64,000 bases of DNA from Lysinibacillus sphaericus (GCF_002982115.1 NZ_CP019980.1:3170001-3234000); one strand, 5' to 3'; counted from the stretch's first letter, positions 1 to 9,516 are shown. Notes: generated from the letters alone by a model not told the origin. Numbers and translations are program-made.

Positions 1-3
1 ATA

Positions 4-486
4 ATGAATAATTTTACACACTGGAACGCAGAAGGTCGTCCTAAAATGGTTGATATTTCAGAAAAAGAAATCACAACACGTACAGCCATTGCGCGTAGTA
101 CAATCACGTTATCCGATGCTGTCTATGAAGCCATCCAACAAGGTGGCATTAAAAAAGGCGATCCAACACAAGTTGCCCAAATTGCAGGGATTATGGGGGC
201 TAAAAAGACCGCTGATCTTATTCCCATGTGCCATCCCATCATGTTACAAGGCACGGACTTCCAATTTAACTATGACAAAGTAGAGAAGGGCTATGAGCTT
301 CATATTCAAGCTACAGTCAAATGTAGTGGGAAAACTGGTGTTGAAATGGAAGCCCTCACAGCTGTGACAATCGCTGCCTTAACTTTTTATGATATGTGTA
401 AAGCAGTTGATAAAACGATGGTCATTAAAGACACCTATCTTGTTGAAAAAACGGGTGGGAAAAGTGGCACTTTTGTGCATAAATAA
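4..486 (+). CDS. moaC: Cyclic pyranopterin monophosphate synthase MoaC
   Basis: This 160-residue cytoplasmic enzyme carries out the second half of the first step of molybdenum cofactor synthesis, turning the cyclic GTP intermediate made by MoaA into cyclic pyranopterin monophosphate. The sequence has the family motifs: [12 protein letters not shown] at about 67-78, [12 protein letters not shown] at 109-120, the YDMCKAVDK active-site stretch at 129-137 and a GGKSG tail. Length is normal for the family. The ATG lies three bases into the window, so its ribosome binding site and promoter cannot be seen. It faces moaA across a shared terminator and supplies the pathway needed by the formate dehydrogenase encoded nearby. 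Confidence 0.97.
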   Translation: MNNFTHWNAEGRPKMVDISEKEITTRTAIARSTITLSDAVYEAIQQGGIKKGDPTQVAQIAGIMGAKKTADLIPMCHPIMLQGTDFQFNYDKVEKGYELHIQATVKCSGKTGVEMEALTAVTIAALTFYDMCKAVDKTMVIKDTYLVEKTGGKSGTFVHK

Positions 487-490
487 ACAG

Positions 491-520
491 AAAAATTCGG
501 CAGCACTTTGCCGATTTTTT
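491..520. terminator. Bidirectional terminator between moaC and moaA
   Basis: A 12-bp stem (491-502 with 509-520, one mismatch) has a 6-nt loop. T-rich DNA follows on the plus strand and an A-run precedes it, so it can serve the convergent moaC and moaA genes. Confidence 0.8.
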
Positions 521-534
521 CTGTTTTTTTCGCA

Positions 535-1551
535 CTACCCCCCAATATGAGACATTTCAATTTTTGCATTTTTCCTTGTTGTCATCGTTTGTTCATTGCG
601 TTCATCTGAGTAACGATCGTCCCTTGTTTCCCATACCTTTGATACACATTCACGGATAGCGGCATCATCTTGTCCTGTTCGTAACAGCTCTCTTAAATCT
701 GTGCCCTCTGTTGCAAATAAACAAGTATATAAGGTCCCTTCTGCTGAGAGACGAGCACGTGAACAATCGGAACAGAAGGAATCTGTAACGGATGAAATCA
801 CACCTATTTCCCCTTGTGCATCTTGATATTGATAACGTGATGCCACTTCCCCTTTGTAATTAGGCGCTACTTGTTGTAGCGGATAAAACTGATGGACTCG
901 CTCAATAATATCCTGCTTCGACACAACATCCTGTAAGTTCCAACCATTCGAATTGCCTACATCCATATATTCAATAAAACGTAAAATATGCTGTTTTTCT
1001 TTAAAATATTGTGCCATTGTAACAATATCTTGGTCATTCTTTCCTTTTTGCACAACCATATTAATTTTCACTTGTAAACCTGCTTCCGCAGCCCTTTCTA
1101 TGCCCTCTAACACCGTTAATACCTTACCTCGATGTCCATTCATCTCCAAAAATCGTTCATCATTCAATGAATCTAGACTAACAGAAACGCGAGTTAAGCC
1201 TGCTTGAGCCAATGCTTGTGCATATTTTTTTAATAAAGTGCCATTTGTTGTTAAAGCAATATCTTCTACACCTTCAATGCGGTGAATGCGTGCAATTAAT
1301 GCTGGTAAATCACGACGAAGCAAGGGCTCTCCACCTGTAATTCGTATTTTTTTCACATTCAACGACACAAATATTTTTACTAATCGTTCAATTTCACCAA
1401 AAGTTAATATTTTATTAGACGGTAAAAATGCATAATCTGGACCAAATACTTCAGCTGGCATACAATAGCGGCAACGGAAATTACAGCGATCTGTTACAGA
1501 TATTCTTAAATCTCTTAAAGGTCTATTGAATTGGTCTTGTAGATCTGACAT
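535..1551 (-). CDS. moaA: GTP 3',8-cyclase MoaA
   Basis: This 338-residue radical SAM enzyme opens molybdenum cofactor synthesis by converting GTP to 3',8-cyclo-7,8-dihydro-GTP. The N-terminal cluster motif is C23-x3-C27-x2-C30, followed by the SAM-contacting GGEP at 73-76. The second, substrate-binding iron-sulfur cluster is C260-x2-C263-x13-C277. The protein ends in the Gly-Gly tail typical of MoaA. Its ATG follows the fdhD stop directly (TAAATG), with an AAGGAGA ribosome binding site inside the end of fdhD, so the two are translationally linked. Confidence 0.97.
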   Translation of the reverse strand: MSDLQDQFNRPLRDLRISVTDRCNFRCRYCMPAEVFGPDYAFLPSNKILTFGEIERLVKIFVSLNVKKIRITGGEPLLRRDLPALIARIHRIEGVEDIALTTNGTLLKKYAQALAQAGLTRVSVSLDSLNDERFLEMNGHRGKVLTVLEGIERAAEAGLQVKINMVVQKGKNDQDIVTMAQYFKEKQHILRFIEYMDVGNSNGWNLQDVVSKQDIIERVHQFYPLQQVAPNYKGEVASRYQYQDAQGEIGVISSVTDSFCSDCSRARLSAEGTLYTCLFATEGTDLRELLRTGQDDAAIRECVSKVWETRDDRYSDERNEQTMTTRKNAKIEMSHIGG

Positions 1552-2370
1552 TTAATCTCCTTCTTTCAGTGCATTCTGGGCTGGTAATAGGATGCGTCGT
1601 GGCTGTGTATAAATATTCAAAGCTTGTTGTCGGATAAAACCTACCGTTGTAATGCCGAGCTGCTCGGCTAATTGTAATGCTAAGTCCGTTGGTGCTGATT
1701 TAGATAGCACAATTTCACAGCCTATTTTGGAGACCTTTAGTAAAATTTCTGACGATAGTCGTCCGCTAAAGACGATAATTTTATCTTGCATACTGATATT
1801 GTTGCGCAGACAATAGCCGTAAATTTTATCTAACGCATTATGACGTCCAATATCCATGCGACTTAAGACAATGCCATTGACATTACATAGTGCAGCATTG
1901 TGCACACCACCCGTTTGCTTAAAAATGTCTGCACCTTCCTGCATATCATGCATTAAACGGAAGCAATCCTCGGTTGTGATTTGCACATGCACATCGTCCA
2001 TTTTTTTCGCCACTAATGCATCATTCGTAAAAACAAAGCCTTGTCGACTCATTCCACAACAAGAGGTAATATAGCGTTTGTTTTGCGTCTGCTGGTAATA
2101 GGGATTAACATGCTTTGTTTTAATATGCACAAAGCCTTCTTTTTCTTGGTGCCAAATTTCCTCAATATCATCAAAGCTACGAATAACTCGTTCAGAAGCT
2201 AAGTAGCCAATAACCATATCTTCCACATACTCTGGTGAACATACCATCGTGACAAATTCTTGCTGATTGATTTTTACAGTTACAGCGTATTCTGTGACGA
2301 TTACATCATCCATTTCTTTTACTTGCTGTCCTTCAACGCGCATAATTTTCCTTGTGATTGCTCGTTCCAT
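1552..2370 (-). CDS. fdhD: Formate dehydrogenase sulfurtransferase FdhD
   Basis: FdhD (272 residues) passes sulfur from a cysteine desulfurase to the molybdenum cofactor, which is required for active formate dehydrogenase. The sulfur-relay loop is present as SCCGMSRQ at about 103-110, with adjacent C104 and C105 rather than the CxxC of the E. coli protein. Other family signatures are GGVHNAAL near 153-160 and MDIGRHNALDK near 171-181. It lies between an MpsC-family gene 12 bp upstream and moaA downstream, a minus-strand operon that supports the formate dehydrogenase encoded divergently. Confidence 0.96.
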   Translation of the reverse strand: MERAITRKIMRVEGQQVKEMDDVIVTEYAVTVKINQQEFVTMVCSPEYVEDMVIGYLASERVIRSFDDIEEIWHQEKEGFVHIKTKHVNPYYQQTQNKRYITSCCGMSRQGFVFTNDALVAKKMDDVHVQITTEDCFRLMHDMQEGADIFKQTGGVHNAALCNVNGIVLSRMDIGRHNALDKIYGYCLRNNISMQDKIIVFSGRLSSEILLKVSKIGCEIVLSKSAPTDLALQLAEQLGITTVGFIRQQALNIYTQPRRILLPAQNALKEGD

Positions 2371-2382
2371 AAGGCATCCCCT

Positions 2383-2730
2383 TTAGACACTGATATTCTT
2401 TTCAAAAACAAAGACGGAAATTGCAAAATCCTCTTCAATTTTAATATCTGAAAATAAGTGGAGCAATTTGCTGCCCATCAATTCTTCCATACCCTCTGGC
2501 GGTGATTGTACATATAAATCTTGAATCATAGTTGTCCTTGCAGCATGCACCATTTTTAGCCCTTCTGGTGTACTGGCAATAAATTTTTCCGTTGGTGTTA
2601 TATTTCCATACAAAGTAGATACAGCCATATTCTCGACAAAAACTGTATGAATACGCTCTGGACCTTTACCAAATACTTCTTTTCTTAATTTACGTATCAT
2701 ATCATTAAATTCATGTATTTTTTTAGACAT
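2383..2730 (-). CDS. DUF2294 / MpsC-family protein
   Basis: This 115-residue soluble protein matches the DUF2294 family, recently named for MpsC of the staphylococcal MpsABC membrane-potential/bicarbonate system. Recognisable features are the N-terminal RKLRKEVFGKGPE segment, a central TLYGNITPTEKF stretch and the VHAARTTMIQDLY region. No transmembrane segment or signal peptide is seen. It is the first gene of the minus-strand fdhD-moaA operon and has no MpsA or MpsB partner in the window. Family members often sit beside formate dehydrogenase accessory genes, so a role there is possible, but the function here is unknown. Confidence 0.8.
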   Translation of the reverse strand: MSKKIHEFNDMIRKLRKEVFGKGPERIHTVFVENMAVSTLYGNITPTEKFIASTPEGLKMVHAARTTMIQDLYVQSPPEGMEELMGSKLLHLFSDIKIEEDFAISVFVFEKNISV

Positions 2731-2845
2731 AGCAACGATTCTCCCATCGTAATAAAACTTTTTTAGTCAATTTAATATGACGGTCACCCTTACAGTTTGT
2801 TAATGATATAGCAACTTGAAAAAAATTAAAAGAGAAAATACTTTT

Positions 2846-2860
2846 TGATAACCATTATCA
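2846..2860. promoter_or_regulatory. Candidate Fur-type operator
   Basis: TGATAACCATTATCA matches the 7-1-7 Fur/PerR-type inverted repeat (TGATAAT-N-ATTATCA) at all but one arm position. It lies between the divergent MpsC-family and formate dehydrogenase genes, closer to the former. Iron or peroxide control is inferred from the motif only. Confidence 0.5.
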
Positions 2861-3024
2861 TCTAATAATTTTTTATGATAAATATTGTTCATTTTGTAGA
2901 AAAAGGCTATAATTATTGTTATTCCAAATGGAGTTTATCTATTTTGATCCCTTTCTCACGATGTTGGAAAGTGGTTTTAATAGTTATATTCTATTGTTAT
3001 TTAACATAAAAGTAGATTGAGTTT

Positions 3025-3110
3025 TTAGCAAGACCTGCTAAGAATTTTATCCACCATGAATGATTAGCATGTCTTGGACATGTAATTTCATGGTGGATTT
3101 TTTTATTTTA
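3025..3110 (+). promoter_or_regulatory. Attenuator-like leader upstream of formate dehydrogenase
   Basis: A small hairpin (TTAGCA 3025-3030 with TGCTAA 3036-3041) is followed by an intrinsic-terminator-like long hairpin (arms 3049-3060 and 3087-3098) and a T-tract at 3098-3105. No plus-strand gene precedes it. TGCTAA can also pair with a second TTAGCA at 3064-3069 inside the terminator stem, which would be a competing antiterminator fold. The ligand or factor, if any, is unknown. Confidence 0.45.
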
Positions 3111-3300
3111 CAAACCAAGACATGGAGTACTTGTTATGAACTAGACATTTAACTATTTCTAGGTAGATTAAAGACGAAGTGGGAATTACAATAATAACAA
3201 GACAATCAATTCAATCAACAACTCAATTCGTCATTCCCTTTTTGTCTTAAGCCGTAACAAGTTGTTTCATGAGTCTCAACGTGCAAAAGGAGGAAGTATC

Positions 3301-6237
3301 TTGACTCAAATTCTTATTAATGGGGTACCGTATGATGTCAAAGAAGGAGCTACAATACTTGATACCATTAATCAACATGACATTCCTCATCCACAGATTT
3401 GTCATGTGCCAGCTGTAGACCCAATCGAAACATGTGATACATGTATCGTGGAGGTAAACGGCCAATTAGTTCGTTCTTGCTCCACAAAGGCAGTAGAAGG
3501 CATGAATGTGTTATTAGCTTCTGACAAAGCTAAAGCGGCACAAACAGAAGCGATGGACCGTTTACTCGAAAACCATTTACTGTACTGTACAGTGTGTGAT
3601 AATAACAACGGAAATTGCTCATTACACAATACAGCCGAATTAATGGAAATCGAACATCAAAAATATCCGTACAAACCAAAAGTTGAACCACATGAAGTAG
3701 ACATGTCACACCCATTTTACCGATATGATCCGAACCAATGCATTGCATGCGGACAATGCGTAGAAGTTTGTCAAAATTTACAGGTAAACGAAACATTATC
3801 GCTCGATTGGGAGGCAGAAAGACCACGTGTAATTTGGGATAAAGGTGCTGCCATTAATGATTCTTCCTGTGTAAGCTGCGGACAATGTGTAACCGTTTGT
3901 CCTTGTAATGCTTTAATGGAAAAATCCATGCTTGGAGAGGCTGGATTTATGACGGGTTTAAAACAAGATATGTTAGATCCCATGATCCATTTGATTAAAG
4001 AAGTTGAACCAGGGTATAGCGGTATTTTTGCTGTTTCTGAAGTGGAAGCTGCCATGCGTAGTAAGCGCACGAAAAAAACAAAAACAGTTTGTACTTTCTG
4101 TGGTGTAGGTTGTTCATTCGAAGTTTGGACAAAAGACCGAAAAATTTTAAAAGTACAACCTTCTGATGGTCCGGTCAATGCCATTTCTACATGTGTAAAA
4201 GGAAAATTCGGTTGGGATTTCATCAATTCGGAAGAACGCATTACAAAACCACTTATTCGCAAAAATAATGAGTTTGTTGAATCTTCTTGGGATGAAGCGT
4301 TAGATTTAATCGCCACAAAACTTGGTGGCATTCAACAACAATATGGTCCAGGTTCTGTCGGTTTTATCTCTTCTTCTAAAGTTACAAATGAAGAAAATTA
4401 CTTAATACAAAAAATGGCACGTCAATTATTTGCAACAAATGACGTCGACAATTGCTCTCGTTATTGTCAGTCTCCCGCTACGGACGGTTTATTACGTACA
4501 GTAGGTTTAGGCGGTGACGCTGGTACGATTCAAGATATTGCCAAAGCAGGCCTTGTCATTATTGTTGGTGCTAACCCAGCTGAAGGCCATCCTGTTTTAG
4601 CAACACGTGTGAAACGTGCCCACAAATTACATGGTCAAAAATTAATCGTTGCCGATATTCGTAAACATGAAATGGCTGAGCGTTCAGACATCTTTATGCA
4701 TCCAAAACAAGGTACTGACCAAGTGTGGATTATGGCAGTTACCAAATATATCATCGATCAAGGATGGCATGACGAAGCCTTTATTCAAGACAATGTCCTG
4801 CATTTTGAAGATTTTAAACAAGTGCTTGCAACCTATACCCTTGATTACGCTCAAGATATGACCGGAATTAGCAAGGAAACATTGATTGAAGTTGCTGAAA
4901 TGATTCGTGATGCAGACGGCACTTGTGTTCTTTGGGGTATGGGTGTCACGCAAAATACGGGAGGCTCTTATACATCAGCGGCTATTTCGAATTTACTATT
5001 AGCAACTGGTAACTATCGTCGTCCTGGAGCTGGGGCTTACCCGCTACGCGGTCACAATAATGTTCAAGGTGCCTGTGATATGGGGACATTACCAAATCTA
5101 TTGCCTGGCTACCAAAAAGTGACCGATGATGAAGCACGAGCAAAATTTGAAAAAGCTTATGGTGTCCCTATTCAATCTCAACCAGGTCGAAATAATATGC
5201 AAATGTTAGATGCTATTATGGAAGGTAAAATGAAAGCGATGTATTTAGTGGGCGAGGATATGGCACTTGTTGACTGTAATGCCAACCATGTAGATGAGGT
5301 TCTTTCACAAATAGAATTTTTTGTTGTCCAAGATTGCTTCCTATCACGTACTGCCCAATATGCAGATGTGATTTTACCAGCAGCCCCTTCGCTTGAAAAA
5401 GAAGGCACATTCACGAATACAGAACGTCGTGTTCAGCGTCTTTATCAAGTTTTGCCAACACTCGGTGAGTCAAAAGCAGATTGGGAAATCCTTCAAGCAG
5501 TCGCACGTCGATTAGGAGCAGATTGGCAGTATAATCATCCAAGCGACATTTTCGATGAAATGGCGAGTCTATCTCCGCTATTCTCACAAGCCAACTATGA
5601 TGTCTTAGCAGGCTGGGGTAGCTTCTGTTGGGGTAGTCATGATGGAAAAGATACACCATTATTATATGAAGACGGATTTAACTTCCCTGATAAAAAAGCA
5701 CGTTTTGCTTTACATGATTGGGTGCAACCGATTGAATTTGAGGCACAATACGATTGTCATATTAATAACGGTCGTATGCTCGAGCACTTCCACGAAGGAA
5801 ATCTAACAAATAAATCGAAAGGTATTCAATCAAAGGTACCTGAAATTTTCGTTGAAGTTTCACCACAATTGGCGAAAGAACGAGGCATTGAAGATGGCGC
5901 CCTACTCCGTTTAGTATCTCCATATGGCGCATTAAAGCTCAATGCATTAGTAACAGATCGCGTGCAAGGGAATGAATTATTTTTACCAATGAACTCTGTT
6001 AGCAAAGATTCAGCTATCAACTTCTTAACTGGTCCTGCAGCAGATATTAATACATCAACACCAGCCTACAAACAAACAAAAGTTCGAGTAGAAGTGCTAA
6101 AAGCAAAAGGCAAGACGCCGTTGCCACGCACTAACCCGCGCTATAAAAAGCGTCATCCTCAAAATGGTGTAGAGGTACAACGAAAATGGAATCGTCCTGG
6201 CTACGTTCACTTAACAACCCTAAACGAAAGAGAGTGA
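3301..6237 (+). CDS. fdhF: Formate dehydrogenase alpha subunit, Cys-type (YjgC/YrhE-like)
   Basis: This 978-residue molybdopterin oxidoreductase oxidises formate to CO2. Domains in order: a 2Fe-2S ferredoxin domain (C34, C45, C48, C60); a His-Cys 4Fe-4S site (H92, C96, C99, C106); two 4Fe-4S motifs (C147-C157 and C190-C200); the catalytic domain with its own cluster (C265, C268, C272, C299); and a C-terminal dinucleotide-binding domain. The molybdenum ligand is C390 in RYCQSP, where selenium-dependent enzymes have selenocysteine. I chose the TTG at 3301 because AAAGGAGG lies eight bases upstream; an in-frame TTG at 3262 has no such site. It is likely cytoplasmic and resembles B. subtilis YjgC and YrhE. 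Confidence 0.95.
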   Translation: MTQILINGVPYDVKEGATILDTINQHDIPHPQICHVPAVDPIETCDTCIVEVNGQLVRSCSTKAVEGMNVLLASDKAKAAQTEAMDRLLENHLLYCTVCDNNNGNCSLHNTAELMEIEHQKYPYKPKVEPHEVDMSHPFYRYDPNQCIACGQCVEVCQNLQVNETLSLDWEAERPRVIWDKGAAINDSSCVSCGQCVTVCPCNALMEKSMLGEAGFMTGLKQDMLDPMIHLIKEVEPGYSGIFAVSEVEAAMRSKRTKKTKTVCTFCGVGCSFEVWTKDRKILKVQPSDGPVNAISTCVKGKFGWDFINSEERITKPLIRKNNEFVESSWDEALDLIATKLGGIQQQYGPGSVGFISSSKVTNEENYLIQKMARQLFATNDVDNCSRYCQSPATDGLLRTVGLGGDAGTIQDIAKAGLVIIVGANPAEGHPVLATRVKRAHKLHGQKLIVADIRKHEMAERSDIFMHPKQGTDQVWIMAVTKYIIDQGWHDEAFIQDNVLHFEDFKQVLATYTLDYAQDMTGISKETLIEVAEMIRDADGTCVLWGMGVTQNTGGSYTSAAISNLLLATGNYRRPGAGAYPLRGHNNVQGACDMGTLPNLLPGYQKVTDDEARAKFEKAYGVPIQSQPGRNNMQMLDAIMEGKMKAMYLVGEDMALVDCNANHVDEVLSQIEFFVVQDCFLSRTAQYADVILPAAPSLEKEGTFTNTERRVQRLYQVLPTLGESKADWEILQAVARRLGADWQYNHPSDIFDEMASLSPLFSQANYDVLAGWGSFCWGSHDGKDTPLLYEDGFNFPDKKARFALHDWVQPIEFEAQYDCHINNGRMLEHFHEGNLTNKSKGIQSKVPEIFVEVSPQLAKERGIEDGALLRLVSPYGALKLNALVTDRVQGNELFLPMNSVSKDSAINFLTGPAADINTSTPAYKQTKVRVEVLKAKGKTPLPRTNPRYKKRHPQNGVEVQRKWNRPGYVHLTTLNERE

Positions 6238-6241
6238 GAAC

Positions 6242-6721
6242 ATGGCTGAACCCATTACAAGCATAAAAAAACAACAAGTAACAGACGAACAGCTCAAGGA
6301 ACAAAAATTAGATAATCTTAAACAACTACTTTCTGAGCAGGAAGAAGCGGTCAATCAAGTATTGCTTATTATGGCTGAATTAAATCATATCGGTGCACTA
6401 GAAGCCGCAATGAAACTACTAGAAGCCAAAGAAGAAGTGGCCCATATTGCGCTTGGACAACTAACACGAAAGCCTGTAACCAATATGATTAATAATTTAA
6501 TGGGGGTTGCAGGAGCTTTGACAGAGCTCAAGCCGGAAACAACAGCGAAGCTTATTGAAGGCTTAAATTCAGGGGTAGAAGAAGCTAACAAAGCACTTGA
6601 ATCCGATGACAAAGTTAGCGCCTTTAAACTTGTCAAAATGTTAAATGATCCAGATGTCAATCGCGCACTCAATTTTGGTGTTCATTTCTTAAAGGGACTT
6701 GGCAAAGGGTTAAAAGAATAA
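6242..6721 (+). CDS. DUF1641 protein (YjgD-like), formate dehydrogenase partner
   Basis: This 159-residue soluble, helix-rich, acidic protein belongs to the DUF1641 family. It begins four bases after the formate dehydrogenase stop codon. The B. subtilis homologue YjgD lies in the same position behind YjgC, so a small accessory or electron-transfer subunit is likely. No cysteine cluster or membrane segment is visible, so it does not carry a cofactor of its own in any obvious way. The role is inferred from neighbourhood. Confidence 0.85.
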   Translation: MAEPITSIKKQQVTDEQLKEQKLDNLKQLLSEQEEAVNQVLLIMAELNHIGALEAAMKLLEAKEEVAHIALGQLTRKPVTNMINNLMGVAGALTELKPETTAKLIEGLNSGVEEANKALESDDKVSAFKLVKMLNDPDVNRALNFGVHFLKGLGKGLKE

Positions 6722-6733
6722 GGTGGTTCTAAT

Positions 6734-7780
6734 ATGTTAGTACAAGAAGATGTTATCAACGCATTACAACAAGTTCAAGATCCTGAGCTTCATCAGAGTA
6801 TCGTCACATTGAATATGGTACGCAATATTCACATAAGCGGCACCCATCTATCACTGGATATTATGTTAACCATACCAGGCTGTCCGTTAAAAGCGAAAAT
6901 TCAGCAAGATGTGGAGGAGGCACTACAAGCAATTGGTGCCTCCAGTGTTGCCGTTACCTTTGGTGTTATGACTGAACAGGAACGTCGTGCACTATCGTCC
7001 CTGCTACAAGCGAAAAATAGTAACGAACAAGGGATGCCAAACATGTTGCAGCTTCATTCAGGTGTGCAGTTTATTGCTATCACAAGTGGTAAAGGTGGCG
7101 TTGGGAAGTCGACAGTGACCATTAATTTAGCGGTCGCTCTTGCTCGTCTTGGCAAACGTGTAGGCATACTAGATGCTGATATTTACGGCTTCAGCATTCC
7201 TGCAATGATGAACATTGAGCAAAAACCTATTATGCTTGACCAAACAGTAATACCAGTTGAAAGTCATGGGGTTAAATTAATGTCAATGGGCTTTTTCACC
7301 AATGGGAACCAGCCTGTTATGTGGCGTGGACCAATGCTCAACAAATGGATTCGCAATTTCCTTGTCAACACCGTATGGGGAGAGTTGGATTTTCTGCTAA
7401 TTGATTTACCACCAGGAACTGGGGATGTGGCGATTGATATGGCCGCGATGATTCCACAAGCACAAGAAATTATCGTAACGACACCGCATTTGGCCGCTTC
7501 TCACGTCGCATCCCGTGCAGGCTTAATGGCTCAACATACGAAACATTCCATTCTTGGTGTAGTTGAAAACATGGCTTATTTTGAAGGGGCAGATGGTCAA
7601 AAAAACTATCTATTCGGACAAGGTGGAGCCGAACATTTGGCAAAATTACTCCAAACTGAAGTGATTGCCCGTATTCCTTTCGCCCAGCCTGAAGAAAATA
7701 CAGGTTCCTCCATATATGATGAAGAAACAGTGATTGGCGAAATCTTTACTCATCTAGCAGAAGATTTACTATATCAATAA
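6734..7780 (+). CDS. mrp: Mrp/NBP35-family ATPase (SalA-like)
   Basis: This 348-residue P-loop ATPase has an N-terminal MIP18/DUF59 domain (about 1-85) and a deviant Walker A motif, GKGGVGKS, at 119-126, followed by DADIYGF and LIDLPPGTGD. Mrp/ApbC proteins load iron-sulfur clusters onto target enzymes. The CPxC cluster-binding motif after ENMAYF is missing here and is replaced by an acidic Gly-rich stretch, as I recall for B. subtilis SalA. It follows DUF1641 by 12 bp and a terminator follows it, so it closes the formate dehydrogenase operon. Maturation of that enzyme is plausible but not shown. Confidence 0.9.
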   Translation: MLVQEDVINALQQVQDPELHQSIVTLNMVRNIHISGTHLSLDIMLTIPGCPLKAKIQQDVEEALQAIGASSVAVTFGVMTEQERRALSSLLQAKNSNEQGMPNMLQLHSGVQFIAITSGKGGVGKSTVTINLAVALARLGKRVGILDADIYGFSIPAMMNIEQKPIMLDQTVIPVESHGVKLMSMGFFTNGNQPVMWRGPMLNKWIRNFLVNTVWGELDFLLIDLPPGTGDVAIDMAAMIPQAQEIIVTTPHLAASHVASRAGLMAQHTKHSILGVVENMAYFEGADGQKNYLFGQGGAEHLAKLLQTEVIARIPFAQPEENTGSSIYDEETVIGEIFTHLAEDLLYQ

Positions 7781-7786
7781 AACAAC

Positions 7787-7824
7787 AATCCCTTGATTTG
7801 CTTATTCACAAATCAAGGGATTTT
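7787..7824 (+). terminator. Terminator of the formate dehydrogenase operon
   Basis: A perfect 14-bp stem (7787-7800 with 7809-7822) has an 8-nt loop and a short T-run, 7 bp after the mrp stop. Confidence 0.85.
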
Positions 7825-7829
7825 CATTG

Positions 7830-8120
7830 CTACAAATAACCCGCTTTTTTTAACACTTGTATGAAATAAAAACGATACGTATTTTGGACAAATGTATCTA
7901 AAGGTAACCCTACATGCACCTGATACTTTGTAAAAATAAAATAAAAGCGTTTATCCCATTTTAAACGTAATAACGCTCCTGCCTCTTCACCATATTTCGC
8001 TGTAAATTCTCCAATCAAAGGCTCAATTATGTTGTAACAATAGCTTTTTAAATGTGCTAATGCTTCAATATCTTGATCCCTTTGAAAGCGTATAATCCAA
8101 TCTACTAATTGCTCATTCAT
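7830..8120 (-). CDS. Uncharacterised 96-residue protein
   Basis: I do not recognise this gene. From the ATG at 8120 it encodes 96 residues, mostly helical and rich in aromatic residues toward the C-terminus (KRFYFIFTKY, TYRFYFIQVL). The layout loosely recalls sigma-factor region 2-like proteins, but no conserved motif proves it. The open frame extends to 8339, but that extension overlaps the CamS gene and reads as non-coding. An AAGGATGG lies about 12 bases before the ATG, slightly far for an ideal site. It could be transcribed with the CamS gene just upstream. Confidence 0.5.
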   Translation of the reverse strand: MNEQLVDWIIRFQRDQDIEALAHLKSYCYNIIEPLIGEFTAKYGEEAGALLRLKWDKRFYFIFTKYQVHVGLPLDTFVQNTYRFYFIQVLKKAGYL

Positions 8121-8235
8121 GTTGTCTAAATGCCATCCTTCAATATAGAGTTTCTTCCTATTTAAATGATACTCCATATTAACGCAATTGATAAGCGAAT
8201 AATTTTCAGAATTGTTTGGGTGCCTGTCACTAAAA

Positions 8236-9366
8236 CTAAATCGGGGTAGCAAATATTTGTTTTTCTTTTGGATCCCATAGAACAATGCCGATATCTTGGT
8301 TTTGATCGATAATACGAATCGACACAGGCACATAGTCAAATAAAATAGTATTTAGTTTTGTCCCTATAAACTGTAAAAGCCCAATCAGTTCGGTATCGTT
8401 TATTAAAGGGGCATGTACCTCTATTTTTATATCTGCTAGCTTGCCATTTTCATATCGCAACTTTCCAATTATTTTAGGATTTAAATGTTTGAAATTCTGT
8501 TGTATATCTTCCTTAAACTTTAATAATTGATTATATGTATCTTGATCTAAACTATATAAGGCATCAGAAGGAAACGTATAGTCTTTTTTATCAATGTCAT
8601 TCCATTTATCTATTTTCTCCTTCCCCTCTGCAATATAAGTATCAGCTAAAAAAACACCTGGAATAATATCGTTTTTATTGGACTCTTGATATAACGTTAA
8701 ATAGATTGGAACATTAGGTATTGTGGCATTTTTCCTTAGGTCTTTTATGATGCTTTCAGCCACTTTTTTGCCATACTCAGCAACATCATTCACATCATTA
8801 TCAGTATTATCTACTTTCACTTGCCCTGTATATATCAAGCCTTTATCGTCGGATACCCGAATATCATAAAATTCATTTAACGATATAGCTAAAGACATTC
8901 CTTCTATTTTCCCGCTTTTTTTGTTAATAAAATTTTGCTCTAACACATGTGATAATATTAGCGGATTCATTTTTTCATCCTCTAAAACATTGCCCGTACT
9001 ATTTTCGATAGCTGGATTTAACCCTAAACCTTCTTCAGTTTTTCTAGCTAACCATTGATTTATAATATTTTTATCTAAATATTGTCCTTCTTGCATATAA
9101 AAACTCTTGGGAGAAAAATGGTCAACTGATAAATTCATGAGCCCTTTTTCGATTTCATTGATATTGATTGAATTGTTCATGTGACCAACAATTAGCCCTC
9201 TTGAAACGTTCGATTTGGCAGGCTGTTTAATTTCATAAATTTCCTTCTTTTGAATTGAAGAAATATACATTTTTTCTTCTTTCGTATTTACATCGTCATT
9301 ATCACTACAAGCAGCTAAAAAAAACAAAGGGGATAACCAAATTAGCGCACTCTTTTTTATATCCAT
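8236..9366 (-). CDS. CamS-family lipoprotein (sex pheromone precursor family)
   Basis: This 376-residue exported lipoprotein has a basic N-terminus, a hydrophobic core and the lipobox LAAC with Cys20, so it should be anchored to the outer face of the membrane. The sequence matches the CamS/YerH family, whose signal peptides in enterococci and staphylococci release pheromone peptides; the mature protein's job is poorly known. I chose the ATG at 9366 because AAGGAG sits nine bases upstream and a signal peptide then starts at once; the longer frame to 9465 lacks these. Signalling in this organism is not implied. Confidence 0.85.
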   Translation of the reverse strand: MDIKKSALIWLSPLFFLAACSDNDDVNTKEEKMYISSIQKKEIYEIKQPAKSNVSRGLIVGHMNNSININEIEKGLMNLSVDHFSPKSFYMQEGQYLDKNIINQWLARKTEEGLGLNPAIENSTGNVLEDEKMNPLILSHVLEQNFINKKSGKIEGMSLAISLNEFYDIRVSDDKGLIYTGQVKVDNTDNDVNDVAEYGKKVAESIIKDLRKNATIPNVPIYLTLYQESNKNDIIPGVFLADTYIAEGKEKIDKWNDIDKKDYTFPSDALYSLDQDTYNQLLKFKEDIQQNFKHLNPKIIGKLRYENGKLADIKIEVHAPLINDTELIGLLQFIGTKLNTILFDYVPVSIRIIDQNQDIGIVLWDPKEKQIFATPI

Positions 9367-9516
9367 TTCTTTTTGCTCCTTAATCATTGTCATTTCAGGC
9401 AATTCTCTACAAATAATTCCACACCTAATATTACCATAAATTGTACAAAGATAGGTTAACGCCATAAATAACCTTTACCTGATTAACTGCCCTCTTATTC
9501 TATTTTTACACCATAC

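Noticed and set aside
3262..3300. Longer N-terminus for formate dehydrogenase from the TTG at 3262
   Set aside because: The AAAGGAGG ribosome binding site lies inside this stretch and points to the TTG at 3301, where the ferredoxin domain begins.
8121..8339. Extension of the 96-residue protein back into the CamS gene
   Set aside because: The extra residues lie antiparallel-free but out of frame within the CamS 3' end, look non-coding and have no start signal.
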